A stretch of 23,345 nucleotides of DNA from Chara braunii (lineage: Eukaryota; Streptophyta; Charophyceae; Charales; Characeae). A model generated the notes under the pieces. The model saw nothing but the letters and a program-made list of their open reading frames with translations, was not told where the DNA came from and did no database searches. The stretch covers positions 344,822-368,166 of the forward strand of contig BFEA01000796.1 in assembly GCA_003427395.1 (NCBI GenBank), in the 5' to 3' direction. Made by a program: the position numbers and the translations under genes. Position 1 is the stretch's first letter. Each line of letters starts with the position of its first letter. Below are positions 1 to 9,225 of the stretch, piece by piece.

Positions 1-157
1 ACTCATAGAAGAATCGGAACTCTACCTACTAGTATGTAGATGACAAACAAAAGATTGAGTCGCCCACATCACAAGTAATGAACTTGACAATACTCATAGA
101 AGAATCGGAACTCTACCTACTAGTATGTAGATGACAAACAAGAGATTGAGTAGCCCA
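1..157. repeat. 91-bp direct repeat, about 1.7 copies
   Basis: A block starting ACTCATAGAAGAATCGG at position 1 begins again at 92 and runs to about 157 with only a few substitutions. The period is 91 bp. Each copy contains a near-palindromic CTACTAGTATGTAG segment. The array may extend left beyond the window. Confidence 0.85.
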
Positions 158-164
158 ACTCTAA

Positions 165-430
165 GAGGTAGAAGAGAAGAAGAAGGGGAGGAGGAGAAGG
201 AGGAGACGGAGAGGGAGATGGAGAGGGAGAAGATGAAGAGAGAGAAGAAGGAAAAGAAGAAGAAGAAGAAGAAGAAGAAGAAGAAGAAGAAGGAGAAGGA
301 AGAGGATGAAGTAGATGAGGTAGGGAATATGAAGAAGAGGAGGGAGAAGAGGAAGAAGGTGAAGAAAAAGGGGGAGAAGAAGAGGGAGAGGGGAAGGAAG
401 AAGAAGAAGAAGAAGAAGAAGAAGAAGAGG
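165..430. repeat. GAA/GGA purine microsatellite tract
   Basis: The + strand is almost pure A/G here, with uninterrupted GAA runs near 257-290 and 395-427. It creates long but meaningless reading frames (poly-Lys/Glu on +, poly-Phe or poly-Leu on -). Such tracts can form triplex DNA; no gene is supported. Confidence 0.9.
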
Positions 431-449
431 AGAGATTTTCTTCCTTCCA

Positions 450-1600
450 CTCACCTTGCTAGTGTCTTGTAGATGGAGGCTTCAATCTTGATGAGGCCTT
501 GCTCAATTCCTTCTTGGCTATGGCTTCCTCCTTCTCCAAGTCCTTCTTCCTTCTTCCTTACTCTTCCCCAAGCTATGGCAAGCTCCCTCAGTTATGGTTA
601 TGGAGTCCTCTCCTCTAGGAGGGCTTAATGGGGCTCCTCTAGCCTCTTCTTCTCTCCTACACCGAGGGGGCATATGGCGGATCACCTCCCAAGTGTCTCT
701 CCCACCATCACTATCCTCTAGAGTCTTCCCCACTACCTCCTACTCTCCTCTAAGCTCTCCCACTAGCATGGGCTCCTCCCTCCTCACTCCAAGTGCAAAG
801 GTGTTCCTGTGAGCTCACTTGGGCAGCATGGGCGCTCCTCATGCAAATGTGAGAGTGGCGGACTGCATCCTCATCTTATGTAGGCTGAAACCAGCAGGCC
901 GGCCAGCCCATGAACCTCCTCATGAGCCTTGGAGTGAACCGAGGTACCCCCAAGGCAAAATTCACTTACTAGGCCCTTCTGGAGGTACCTGGGCCTCATT
1001 TTGGCCAAGTACATGCAGTCCAAGTGGTTGGTACCAACTCGGACTGCCTCTTGGCCTACTCTGGCCTCTTTTTCATTGCTCAAATGTTGCCCCCTAGGGT
1101 CCTAATGCCCAAGGGGCAGCAATACTTGAAAGAAAAAGGCCCACATTTTTTTCAAGTTTCGGCCTCTTCTTAGTACTCCGGAGCATTTTTCCATATGGCG
1201 GCACATTTTCAGCCTTGGATCTGGCCAAGGCCAGCAATAATCCGAGCTACCCCGTAATAGCCCTTGCTTCAATTTTGAGCCCCAAAGTTCAGTTTTTTAA
1301 TTTTTTGTGCATCTGGCTCTCTTTTTCGGCCAAATGCACTGTTTTATCCTTTTCCCTCTTTTGTTTCTTTCCATTTTGGGCTGCCACCTCATTTCAAAGC
1401 TAGCCGTTTTGAGATGGCCCACAAAAAAACGGCTACTTCCTCTCTACCATGAGATCTCATCTCAGATCCATGGTCCAAAAGAAAACCGACCACTTCCTTT
1501 TTGCATTTTCTCTCATTTTCAGCTTTTTAATTCAGATTTTATTGAGATATGACCCTAAGGGCTATATCTCTGCAATCCGGATTGCCTTCCCTCATTCTAG
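450..1600. other. Pyrimidine-rich non-coding stretch
   Basis: The + strand is rich in C and T, and open frames on either strand are short and compositionally driven. I recognise no protein motif, RNA gene or long repeat here. Confidence 0.6.
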
Positions 1601-1613
1601 GAGGGATGAGGTC

Positions 1614-2165
1614 ACTGTTGGGACCTGCCAGTCCCTATTGTGCAGGTCCCAATAGGCCGGCATATTCTCCTCCACTTTTTTCTCCCTCTTTGTCTCATTC
1701 TCCCTCCTTTTTCTCTCATTTTTCTTTCTTTTTCTTTTATTTCTGTTTTGACAAGTGTCAAACTGCTGTGCACCCTCTTTCTAGGCTATAGGGTCTCATT
1801 CAAGGCCAGGTTCATGGCTGTTACATGACCGTTACATCTCGGATTTCAATAATGGCACCCCCATGCTCCTAGGGGGCTCCATTTTGCTCCCGTTTGCCCA
1901 ATTATGAGCCTCTTTTGCTCTGATTTTCTAAGGGCAGCCTTTTTCTCACATTTGGCCTCTCAAGGCTCTATTTTCTTATGCCTTGCTAGCCCGAGATATC
2001 CCGGGCTGCTGGCCAGCCTTCCTAACACCCTTATTTCATTTTTCTTTCTCTCATAGCTCTCTCACTTGCTCCCACTAGTCCTTGCACTTGCACTAGTGGT
2101 GCTAATATTTTCCACCGTCTAGATCCTCGATCTCGACGGCGCCGCTTGCTTGCCTAATTATTCCT
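1614..2165. repeat. Hairpin-rich repeat unit, copy 1
   Basis: The unit opens with a strong inverted repeat (arms 1615-1628 and 1642-1655, 13-nt loop). It then carries, in order, a GTGTCAA box near 1755, a C/T-rich block, a CTCTATTTTCTTA box near 1966, a CACTAGT/ACTAGTG inverted repeat near 2073-2099, and a CCGTC/GACGG stem at 2115-2124 and 2130-2139. The same landmarks recur in the same order at 3067-3604, so the two are diverged copies of one sequence. It may be an old LTR, a satellite-like unit or a structured non-coding transcript; I cannot say which. Confidence 0.6.
1615..1655. repeat. Long inverted repeat (stem-loop)
   Basis: The arms TTGGGACCTGC (1618-1628) and GCAGGTCCCAA (1642-1652) pair perfectly over 11 bp. 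The stem extends outward by a G-T pair and two more pairs to 1615 and 1655. Confidence 0.85.
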
Positions 2166-2520
2166 TGTGGTTGCTCATGGTTCCCTTGGGACATCCCAAG
2201 TCCTCGCCATTCTCCTTCATACTAGTCCCATGTTCTTGTCCCGCCGGCGGTCCCGCCGGTGCATGTCCCGTTTTTCCGATTTTTATTATTTTGACTCATT
2301 TGATCCCCGACAACATTCCGGACGGCGTCCCATTTTTATTTCTTTGGGGCCCATTGCCCTTTGTGGTCCCATCATTTCTACTGTGTGCCGATTTTTCTAG
2401 GCCGCGAGATCCCATCTTACGGTCGTCGTTTACCGTCTTTACTTGCCCCCTTGCCGAGATTCCTCCTTTCTAGCCTTTTCGGGTTTGCCGTAGCCCATTT
2501 CCCTTTGCCCTTGGCATCCT

Positions 2521-2820
2521 CATGCAGTCCGTAATTTCTCGGACTGCAGTCATGGCTGTTTTCCATACCCACAGCCCCACAACTTGCCCCATGTTGAAAG
2601 AAAATAAAGCGTTAAATTTTCTAGTGCATCCGGGCTCAATATTGGCTCCGGATGCACCTAGAACATGTGTTTTCCTTCCCCCATGCAGTCCGTTGTAACT
2701 TAGACTGCAATGGGGGTCAATTCCTTAGCCCCAATGCCCCACAACTAGCCCTCACTCAAAAGAAAAAGAAACGGCCAACTCCCAAGTGCATCCGGACTTG
2801 ATTTTGGCTCCGGATGCATC
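2521..2820. repeat. Cluster of stem-loops with two alternating stem types
   Basis: Four hairpins follow one another. The first has arms TGCAGTCCG (2523-2531) and CGGACTGCA (2540-2548). The second has GTGCATCCGG (2624-2633) and CCGGATGCAC (2648-2657), extended by CTAG on both sides with one bulge. The third has a CCCCATGCAGTC arm ending at 2690 and GACTGCAATGGGG at 2703-2715, with one bulge. The fourth has TGCATCCGG (2787-2795) and CCGGATGCA (2810-2818). The pattern is a roughly 165-bp tandem unit carrying one GCAGTC-type and one GCATCCGG-type hairpin; a further GCAGTC/GACTGC hairpin lies near 3265-3290. Confidence 0.75.
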
Positions 2821-3001
2821 TAAAACATGTCTTTCTCCTTATGTATGCATTCCATATTATTCCGGTTGCAAGAGACCTTGATTTTCTTTGATTTTCTCTG
2901 CAAAAATAAAAGAAAATCAAAGTCATTTGTAACCGCCATATTCCATAATGAATCTGGTCACGGATGAATCTCCCCAAGTGACCGTTTTTTACCGTTAAGG
3001 C

Positions 3002-3050
3002 ATTTTTTTCTTTTCTTTTATTTTCTTTTCTTTTCTTTTCTTTTCTCTTT
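3002..3050. repeat. TTTTC microsatellite
   Basis: TTTTC pentamers repeat imperfectly here on the + strand, just before the second copy of the hairpin-rich unit. Confidence 0.8.
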
Positions 3051-3066
3051 CTCCGTCTTTCTTGGA

Positions 3067-3604
3067 CAGTAGGGACCTGCCAGTCCCTACCTATGGCAGT
3101 CCCTACTGACGACCAACTCACTCACTCCCTCTCACTCTTTTTGTTTTATTCTCCCCCATTTTCTTTTCTTTTCTCTCTTTTTTCTAGCATGTCAAGTGTC
3201 AAGTGGCCGTTAAGGCCCTTTTCTAGCCTCTACCTCTTAGTTTTGGCCCTTCCTATGCCCAAGGTGCAGTCCGTTATTTCTCAGACTGCAACAATGGCCT
3301 TCCCATGCCCATGGGAGCCTCCTTTTACTCCTACACTTCTCCCCCAATGGTCCCTCCTACTCCGATTTTCTCCCGGAGGGCTATCTTTCACATGGGGTCT
3401 CATTTGACTCTATTTTCTTGAGGGAGGCTGATCCGAGATTTTTCGGTTTGCTCCCATGCCTCCCACTTCAGTTTTCCTTACTTTTCCTTTTCCTTTTGGC
3501 CTTCCCGTTTGTCACCACTAGTACTTGCACTGGTGGTGCTAATATTCTTGGCCGTCAAGATGTCGATCTTGACGGTGCACCTTGCATTTATTATTTTCCC
3601 CTCG
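3067..3604. repeat. Hairpin-rich repeat unit, copy 2
   Basis: Landmarks of copy 1 (1614-2165) recur in order: the opening stem-loop (arms 3067-3081 and 3095-3108, one bulged base), the GTGTCAA box near 3195, CTCTATTTTCTTG near 3408, CACTAGT...CTGGTG near 3514, and a perfect 10-bp stem CCGTCAAGAT (3552-3561) with ATCTTGACGG (3566-3575). Several stem positions differ from copy 1 on both arms so that pairing is kept. A GGGAC/GTCCC hairpin at 4348-4365 suggests a further, more degraded copy. Confidence 0.6.
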
Positions 3605-3654
3605 TGCGGTGTCGCCATTTCTTCTTTGGACTTTCACATATCCCCGCTACTTGT

Positions 3655-3808
3655 TCCGTTGGTGGTCCTCGACACTTAGTCCCGTCGGCAGTCCCCGACA
3701 CTTAGTCCCGTCGGTGGTCCCCGACACTTAGTCCCGTCGGCGGTCCCCGACACTTAGTCCCGTCGGCGGTCCCCGACACATTAGTCCCGTCGGCGGTCCC
3801 CGACACAT
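3655..3808. repeat. 26-bp minisatellite, about 6 copies
   Basis: The unit CCGTCGGCGGTCCCCGACAC plus TTAGTC is repeated about six times with few differences; the last copies have an extra A (ACACATTAG). Each unit contains a short GTCGG/CCGAC inverted repeat. No coding role is seen. Confidence 0.9.
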
Positions 3809-4368
3809 TTCGCCCCGTACGCCATTATTTTTACTTAGTCCCACGTGGCCCCGAGTGCCTTTTCCCGAGGTGTCCCATTCCCTTTGGGCGTCTTGCTGCC
3901 CCATAACAACCCCTCTCTTTAGTCTTTCCTCGCGCCTTGTGCGTGCCAATCTCTTTGGTCGTGGACCTCCGCTCCGAGACTCCCATAGGTGGCCCCTACG
4001 TTGGCCCCTCATTTCCTGGCTTCCCGCGGCTTCTGGTCGCCCATCCCTCGACTTCCTCATTCCCTTATTGTTGTCGCGCTGCAATTGCTAGTTCAAAGGG
4101 CCCTTTGGTCTTAGTCTTATTGTATTCCGATGGCCCTCCCGGCCTCGTGCTATGTTCTATGTGCCCCTGTTCTTGCGCTCGCTTGCTTGCCGCCGCTAGT
4201 TCTTTCCTCCTGTGGTTCTCTCCTCAGGGCATCACTCCCTTCTGCGGCCTAATCCTTTGTTTTTTCTCTCTCCTGCTTCCTCACTCCAGATTTCTCTGTT
4301 GTGCACAAATCGTCCGTATTCAATCTCTCGAGTGATGGGAAGTTATTCGGGACCCACCAGTCCCGACA

Positions 4369-4411
4369 CATTCCCCCCACTCATTTGCGATGTCCTCATC
4401 GCGCACCAATA
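4369..4411. repeat. CCCCCACTCA...GCGATGTC box, copy 1
   Basis: A block with CCCCCCACTCATTTGCGATG followed by TCCTCATCGC resembles 5821-5863. In this copy GCGATG and CATCGC form a 6-bp hairpin. The two copies flank the methyltransferase relic and the 65-bp array. Confidence 0.5.
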
Positions 4412-4428
4412 TCTTGTTAGTGGATTTT

Positions 4429-5190
4429 TTAGGGATAGACGAGAGAGGAGGGTGAGGTGTTATGGGTGGTTAGTTTGCCAGGGTCCGTTTTGTTCTTTTC
4501 CCGTTCCTTTCTCAATGTCTTCCTTAGCTTCCCCCCCCTTGGGGTGGAGGAGGGTATGGGGGAGTCGAAGGTTCTACAGCTTAGACCAGGTTGCTCATTT
4601 CCATCATAGCTCTGTCTCTTTATCTTTCTCTCAATCGAGACGTGAACTTCTTCTTCAGTCAGCTCTGTATACTCAGCAGGGCAGCCCATAATTCTTTCGC
4701 CTTCAGTAACATGAAGCAGATGAGGCTCTCCTTGCTTCATGCACTTAACTACTGGTATGCTGGCTGTATCCCCAGGGTGACAATTTGTTGTCATAACACA
4801 ATTGGTTTTCTCATTCTATGCCTTGACTTTGTTGATAACAAATTGTAGGCAAGTTTTTGGGTGCGACTCGATGTCAGGCATTTGCTCCGGAAGGGAGATG
4901 TTCGTCCAGTACAACTGTCGTCTTTGTTGTGGTGATACCCACTTCGAATCGGTGAGCCCAGGCACAACTCCCCTTAAGTGCTTCGTAATCTCAAATCTGT
5001 CTTCCCATTTCATCGAGGAAGCATTCTCGAGCTGAAATCATTATGGTCTCGCCTCATTCATTACTCTACTTTTTGGCCCGTGCAATCCATGTTTTCCCTT
5101 TACTGTTCCCCGACGCTCAGGCCTTGCCAAATCCACATGCATCTCCCCCGGGTCCTTTCGCCTGACTTTCCTGAGGTCCTGCCAATTTTG
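4429..5190 (-). pseudogene. DNMT3-like C5-cytosine DNA methyltransferase relic (catalytic C-terminal half)
   Basis: Enzymes of this family transfer a methyl group from S-adenosylmethionine to carbon 5 of cytosine. Reading the minus strand, a single frame gives a motif VI-like segment (FQLENASSM, 5011-5037; the Glu of ENV is kept), a motif VIII-like segment (WVSPQQRRQLYW, about 4906-4941), and after about 60 residues a motif IX-like segment (ERIMGCPAEYTE, about 4660-4698). The order and the HYTD/EYTE ending fit the DNMT3 type better than the rearranged plant DRM type. Upstream, DLARPERRG and GLHGPKSR (about 5060-5140) look like remains of the region after motif IV, with residues missing. The frame is broken by TAG at 4816-4818 (CAG is the easiest source) and by adjacent TAA and TGA at 5038-5043, where family members often carry a Trp. 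Motif I and motif X are not recognisable. It lies on the same strand as the retroelement, about 3 kb downstream of the charged ORF. It is clearly non-functional as it stands. Confidence 0.72.
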
Positions 5191-5452
5191 CATTCATATC
5201 ACTCTTTGTCCTTTCTTGTTTTTTGCTTATTTTTAACTTTTTTATGTATGATGCTCAGTTCATCCCTTGTGCATCTCTCTTTCAGACACCTTGTCAGACC
5301 TTTTTCTCAGACTCATGCAACCCAAATGCTCATCTGTTTCCCAGCCTGCCAATCTTTTTCTTAGATCCATACATAGTCTATCATACGAGTCTTTTTTTTT
5401 TCCAGACGTCTTGCTCGGCCCATTTTCAAGCTTATGCCCAATCAATCACACA

Positions 5453-5778
5453 AGTCGCTTGCCAGGCTTTTTCTCAAACTCATGCAACATCAATTTCTCA
5501 CCCGTTTCTCTTCTGAGCATCTTGCCAGGCCTTTTCTCAAGCCCATGCAACGTTAAATTACTCATTCATTCTTTTCTTCTTGACATCTTGCGAGACTTTT
5601 TCTCAAGCCTGCGCAAAGTCGATTACTCATCCATTCTTTTCTTCTGGACATCTTGCCAGACCTTTTCTCAAGCCTGCGCAAAGTCAATTACTCATTCATT
5701 CTTTTCTTCTGGACATCTTGCCAGGCCTTTTCTCAAGCCTGCGCAAAGTGAATTACTCATTTATTCTTATGCTCATGG
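5453..5778. repeat. 65-bp tandem array, 5 clear copies
   Basis: Units begin CATCTTGCCAG at 5518, 5584, 5649 and 5714, with a more diverged copy from about 5453 (CGCTTGCCAGG). Each contains TTTTCTCAAGCC, GCGCAAAGT, ATTACTCAT and TCTTTTCTTCT. Older, weaker copies can be traced back to about 5288. The array makes a long + strand frame that I regard as an artefact of the 66/65-bp period. Confidence 0.9.
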
Positions 5779-5820
5779 TACCCTTCTTTTTTGCACGATT
5801 TTTCTTTGGTAGATGGCACA

Positions 5821-5863
5821 CCTTTCCCCCACTCAAAATGCGATGTCTCCATCACACGACTGG
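5821..5863. repeat. CCCCCACTCA...GCGATGTC box, copy 2
   Basis: TTTCCCCCACTCAAAATGCG and ATGTCTCCATCACAC match the block at 4369-4411 with scattered differences, in the same orientation. The hairpin of copy 1 is weakened here. Confidence 0.5.
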
Positions 5864-7027
5864 TTCTCACTCGGAGGTATGCAGACCTTGACCCACCAAC
5901 GAGTAGGCGGATGCCGGCCCATCAGCCCCAAAAAGGAAGGGTGATCAGTCCTCCCCTTGCTGATAACTCACCTCATTCCCTACTCCGTCCGACCTTTTGC
6001 CGCTTACGAGACGGGTGTCATCACTGAGGTACCTCCTCATATCTGGCAGGCAGGTCCAGTCCAAAACCTCCCAGGACCCCGTCTTGCCGCAAGGGCTTTC
6101 TCGCGAATCGTTCCTCCCGGGTGGTGTTTTCTTGGATCCGGCCTCTTCCTTTCAAGAGAGTTGGGGCTCTCAATTAGTCCACGAGTGCAGTTAGTCCCGA
6201 AGCGGTTGTAATGCTCCGGCGAGGCGGTGTCACTCGCCCCGTGGTGGTTGTGGCTTCCACCCGGTACCACACCCAACTCCTCCCTTCTGGACAGTGCTGC
6301 TCAACTTAACGCGAGCCGTCGTGGTCCATTCCAAGCGGCCATGTCGCCCTTCAACGACATGGCGTGTGGTTGGGGAGAACAAAAGAGACTAGAAAAAAAG
6401 AATGGCTCTCTCGCCCATTTGGTTCCCTCACCCTTTGACGTTTAGGCGTNCAACACGAGGCGCGATTTGAACTTTCCGACTAGAGCTCGTTGTCGGGGTC
6501 AGTTCCGGACGTCCCACACCGATCCAAGTGGTAGGTGCCTTGGTCCTTTAACCCTCATCCCCTTACAAGAGGAACAGGTCACGATGAGACTTTTTCCCTT
6601 ACAGGGATAGAGGTCTTGGGGTCGCGGTGCGAGCACCGGTATCCCCCTCCTGCTGAGGCCAAAGACTAGAAAAAGATAAAATCCATTTCAATGCTATTTC
6701 CAAGTCCATTTCAAGTTGCCTAGGGTCGCCTGCCTATGCAATGCAATATTCAATCCTCAATCATTCAATCCAATGCTACTTCCAAGGCTGATTCTCATGG
6801 CTGGTCTGACAGCCTCTTATCAACAAGGTCACCGTCACAGCCGGTCTGGCGGTCATTCTCTCAATAGCCATTTCTCAAGACTGACCCTTCCGCCCACTCA
6901 ATCCTCAATTTTCTCATTCCTCAACACTCAATTTCTGTGACCGTCCCAACGGTCCCTGCCCTTCTCGGCTTTTAAGGTTCCGCCTTCTTTATCTTGTCCT
7001 TCTCTTTCGCATTTTTCTTCCGCCCCC
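5864..7027. other. Non-coding stretch without recognised features
   Basis: Frames on both strands are short. I find no motif that matches a known protein or RNA. An N at 6450 marks an unresolved base or a collapsed gap. Around 6690-6800 there are loose CCATTTCAA-type short repeats. Confidence 0.5.
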
Positions 7028-7305
7028 TTGACAATTTTCAGTGGCCGACCCACCGACCTTTTCCATTGCCTCCATTCAACTCATTGGCTATTTCAACGAC
7101 CGACCCACCGGCCTTTTTCACCTCTCTCATCCATCCTTTGGCTATTTTCAATGACCGACCCACCGGCCTTTTCCATTTCTCNCATCCCATTGGCTATTTC
7201 AATGACCGACTCACCGGCCTTTTCCATATCTCTCATCCATCCTTTGGCTATTTTCAATGGCCGACCCATCGACCTTTCCCATCTCTCTCATTCCAGCACA
7301 TTCTC
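7028..7305. repeat. 52-56-bp tandem array, 5 copies
   Basis: Five units share TTTCAATGACCGACCCACCGG followed by CCTTTTCCAT and end in TTGGCTA. Unit lengths alternate slightly (52-56 bp). An N at 7183 falls inside the third unit at a position that is T in its neighbours. Confidence 0.88.
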
Positions 7306-7401
7306 AATCAGCCTTCTCAATCAACCTTTCTCAATCCAATATGCAGGGGACCCCAGTGCCTATTTCAAAAGGATGACCCTTGTCAGGGGCCATTCCCGAA
7401 C

Positions 7402-7556
7402 AACCTGGTTAGGGTCGTTCTTATCTATTCTCAAGTCGAACATCCTGGTTAGGGCCATTCTTTTCCATTCTCAAGTCGAACAGCCTGGTTAGGGCCATTC
7501 TTTTCCATTCTCAAGTCGAGCAGCCTGGTTAGGACCATTCATTTCCATTCTCAATG
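7402..7556. repeat. 40-bp tandem array, 4 copies
   Basis: Units start at 7402, 7442, 7482 and 7522. The consensus begins AGCCTGGTTAGGGCCATTC and continues TTTTCCATTCTCAAGTCGAA. The last unit is incomplete. Confidence 0.92.
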
Positions 7557-7655
7557 TTAGTGCCCAAGGGGGTGGGCCTCGAGGTTACGAATCTCATTTC
7601 TGTCTTTGAGGTTATAAGGTGGCCATCTCATCTTTTGCGTGTTGTTCTCTTCCTT

Positions 7656-7742
7656 CCATTTCTCACAGTAATGTACCATTCATTCCATTTCTCACAATAA
7701 TGTACCATCCATTCCATTTCTCATAGTAACGTACCCATCCAT
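7656..7742. repeat. 29-bp tandem array, 3 copies
   Basis: Units start at 7656, 7685 and 7714 with CCATTTCTCACAGTAATG then TACCATTCATT and a few substitutions. Confidence 0.9.
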
Positions 7743-8165
7743 TGTGTACACCCGACTTAGCATCTAGCACTCGAGTTGGGGCTCGCGACCCCAAGCAGCA
7801 CTAGCCCACCCGGCCATTCATCCATAACAAAAGACAAAANCGCCCCTTCCATTTTCACTCTTCCTGATCTCTCAGGTTTCGGCTATTCTCAGTCTCATTC
7901 ATGACTCAGTTGGATTAGGCTCCTAGGGAAGGAGTGTTCTTCACGCCCCTTAACCCATAGGCTCCCTAACCTCTCTTGTACTCGACCAATCATTCAATGC
8001 CATGGTTTGCTCGTCAATCCGTACTCAAGATTTTCCCCTCTCAAACGCATAATCCTTGTTCCATCCAAAATTCACAATACATCCTCTCCCAATTGGTCTC
8101 ATCCAAAATTTCATGTCTTTGTCTTAGGTACCCAAAGTAGCTCATCCAAAGGTAGCCTCAATAGC
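7743..8165. other. Non-coding stretch without recognised features
   Basis: No open frame of note and no array. An N at 7840 interrupts the sequence. Confidence 0.5.
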
Positions 8166-8317
8166 TATCTTCTACTTTAGCGTGACACAGCCTTAGCTGA
8201 CCCTCTTTTTACTTCCTCCTTAGCAAGCTTCACCATATTATACACGTTCTCGTCATTCTCATATCTTTGCAGACAGAAAACAGCGATCCTTTTCAATGCT
8301 AAGTCAACACCTAGTTC
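8166..8317 (-). pseudogene. Possible frameshifted tail of the charged ORF
   Basis: A minus-strand frame directly overlapping the end of the charged ORF reads about 48 residues, ending at TAA 8166-8168. Its composition looks protein-like and helical (DLALKRIAVF, NVYNMVKLAKEEVKRG). It could be the original C-terminus of the upstream ORF after a frameshift or beyond an intron. No family is recognised, and a chance frame is possible at this length. Confidence 0.3.
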
Positions 8318-9225
8318 CTATTACTGCCTTGCGCCTCGTCTCGCCTAGTTCCTTGTCCACTCCGTTCCTCGGCAGGCTTCCTAACCCCCAGGCCGTAGGT
8401 CTCGATCTCTCTTTTCATCCTTACAATTTTATGCAACTCAGCCTCATTGAAAAAATTCAGTGGTGTGGCTTCCACCCCCGCCCTTGCGAGTTTCCGAGTC
8501 TTGATAATCCATTCGTGCTTGATTACATTGGTCCATTGCTGAAACCAATGATTGGGCGTTGGCCCGAACTCGTCCTCCCATCTGAAACCCCCATCGCGTG
8601 GTTGGTGCATTGGAGACCGCCCCTCTTCCCTAGTCCTTGAGATCTCATTCCTCTCATCCCCGCTGCTGATTTCTATGACTTCTCGCACATCCTCCTCGTC
8701 ATCCCCCTCGTCTTCAGTCTGTATGGGGCTATACCCACCAGCAAGATTCTTTGGATCGTAGGTAAAAGGGATCTCTGTCCCCGTCCCATACCCCTCGCAA
8801 CTGCCGTGACCGCTTCGTCCTTCAAGCGGACTCTCCCTTTTCTCCTCATCCTCCTCACGTTCGTCGCGCATACCTTGTCCCCCCTCGCTTTCCCCATGCC
8901 AAGTCTCATGTCGTTCGCCCCTGTTGGCCCCTTCCTCGTTAGAGACCCGAGCCTTATCTCCCATTTCTGTGTTGCCTCCTTCTTCCACATTTGCCCTTCC
9001 CTTTTCGCCCTCACTGTCGGATGATATTCCTATATCTTCTCCCTTGCGGAGGGGTGAGAGTTTCCTACACAAACATTTCCTTCCACCCCTGCCTACCACT
9101 GGCCCGCCCATGAGCCCAATGTACAATTTTCTCTTCGCTGTCCTCCTCCCTTGGCTTTGTCCAGCTTCTTCCCCTCCGGTAGGCCTGTTGATTGCCCCGC
9201 TGTCGTTCTCGTTGCCGAATTTCAT
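8311..9225 (-). CDS. Charged, probably disordered protein downstream of pol (unknown function)
   Basis: An uninterrupted minus-strand frame gives about 304 residues from the first ATG (MKFGNENDSG) to TAG at 8311-8313; the frame is open slightly further up, to a TAA at 9295. The N-terminal two thirds is rich in Glu, Gly, Arg and Ser (for example EVIEISSGDE) and is probably disordered. The last hundred residues are more ordered, with FGPTPNHWFQQWTNVIKHEW and a Lys/Arg-rich helix. It starts about 370 bases after the integrase stop, on the same strand, so it may be an extra 3' ORF of the retroelement. Unlike gag-pol it has no internal stop. I do not recognise the family and see no signal peptide or membrane segment, so it does not look like an envelope protein. 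A host gene exon is the alternative. Confidence 0.5.
   Translation of the reverse strand: MKFGNENDSGAINRPTGGEEAGQSQGRRTAKRKLYIGLMGGPVVGRGGRKCLCRKLSPLRKGEDIGISSDSEGEKGRANVEEGGNTEMGDKARVSNEEGANRGERHETWHGESEGGQGMRDEREEDEEKRESPLEGRSGHGSCEGYGTGTEIPFTYDPKNLAGGYSPIQTEDEGDDEEDVREVIEISSGDERNEISRTREEGRSPMHQPRDGGFRWEDEFGPTPNHWFQQWTNVIKHEWIIKTRKLARAGVEATPLNFFNEAELHKIVRMKREIETYGLGVRKPAEERSGQGTRRDEAQGSNRN

Noticed and set aside
94-472. Long frames on both strands encoding poly-Phe, poly-Leu or poly-Lys/Glu
   Set aside because: They arise from the GAA/GGA microsatellite, which lacks stop codons in several frames; no real protein sequence is visible.
3655-3808. CRISPR-like array
   Set aside because: The repeats are directly adjacent with no unique spacers; it is a minisatellite.
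5032-5040. A 3' splice site (TTTCAG) before LENASSM in the methyltransferase relic
   Set aside because: The sequence fits an acceptor, but the frame upstream (MNEARP) continues the family pattern with only two stop codons between, so an intronless relic is the simpler reading.
5223-5812. A + strand frame of about 180 residues with repeated SSGHLARPF-like segments
   Set aside because: It simply follows the 65-bp tandem array. The true protein similarity nearby is on the minus strand and outside the array.
6994-7492. Two overlapping + strand frames of about 150 residues
   Set aside because: Both are translations of the 54-bp array and run through an N.
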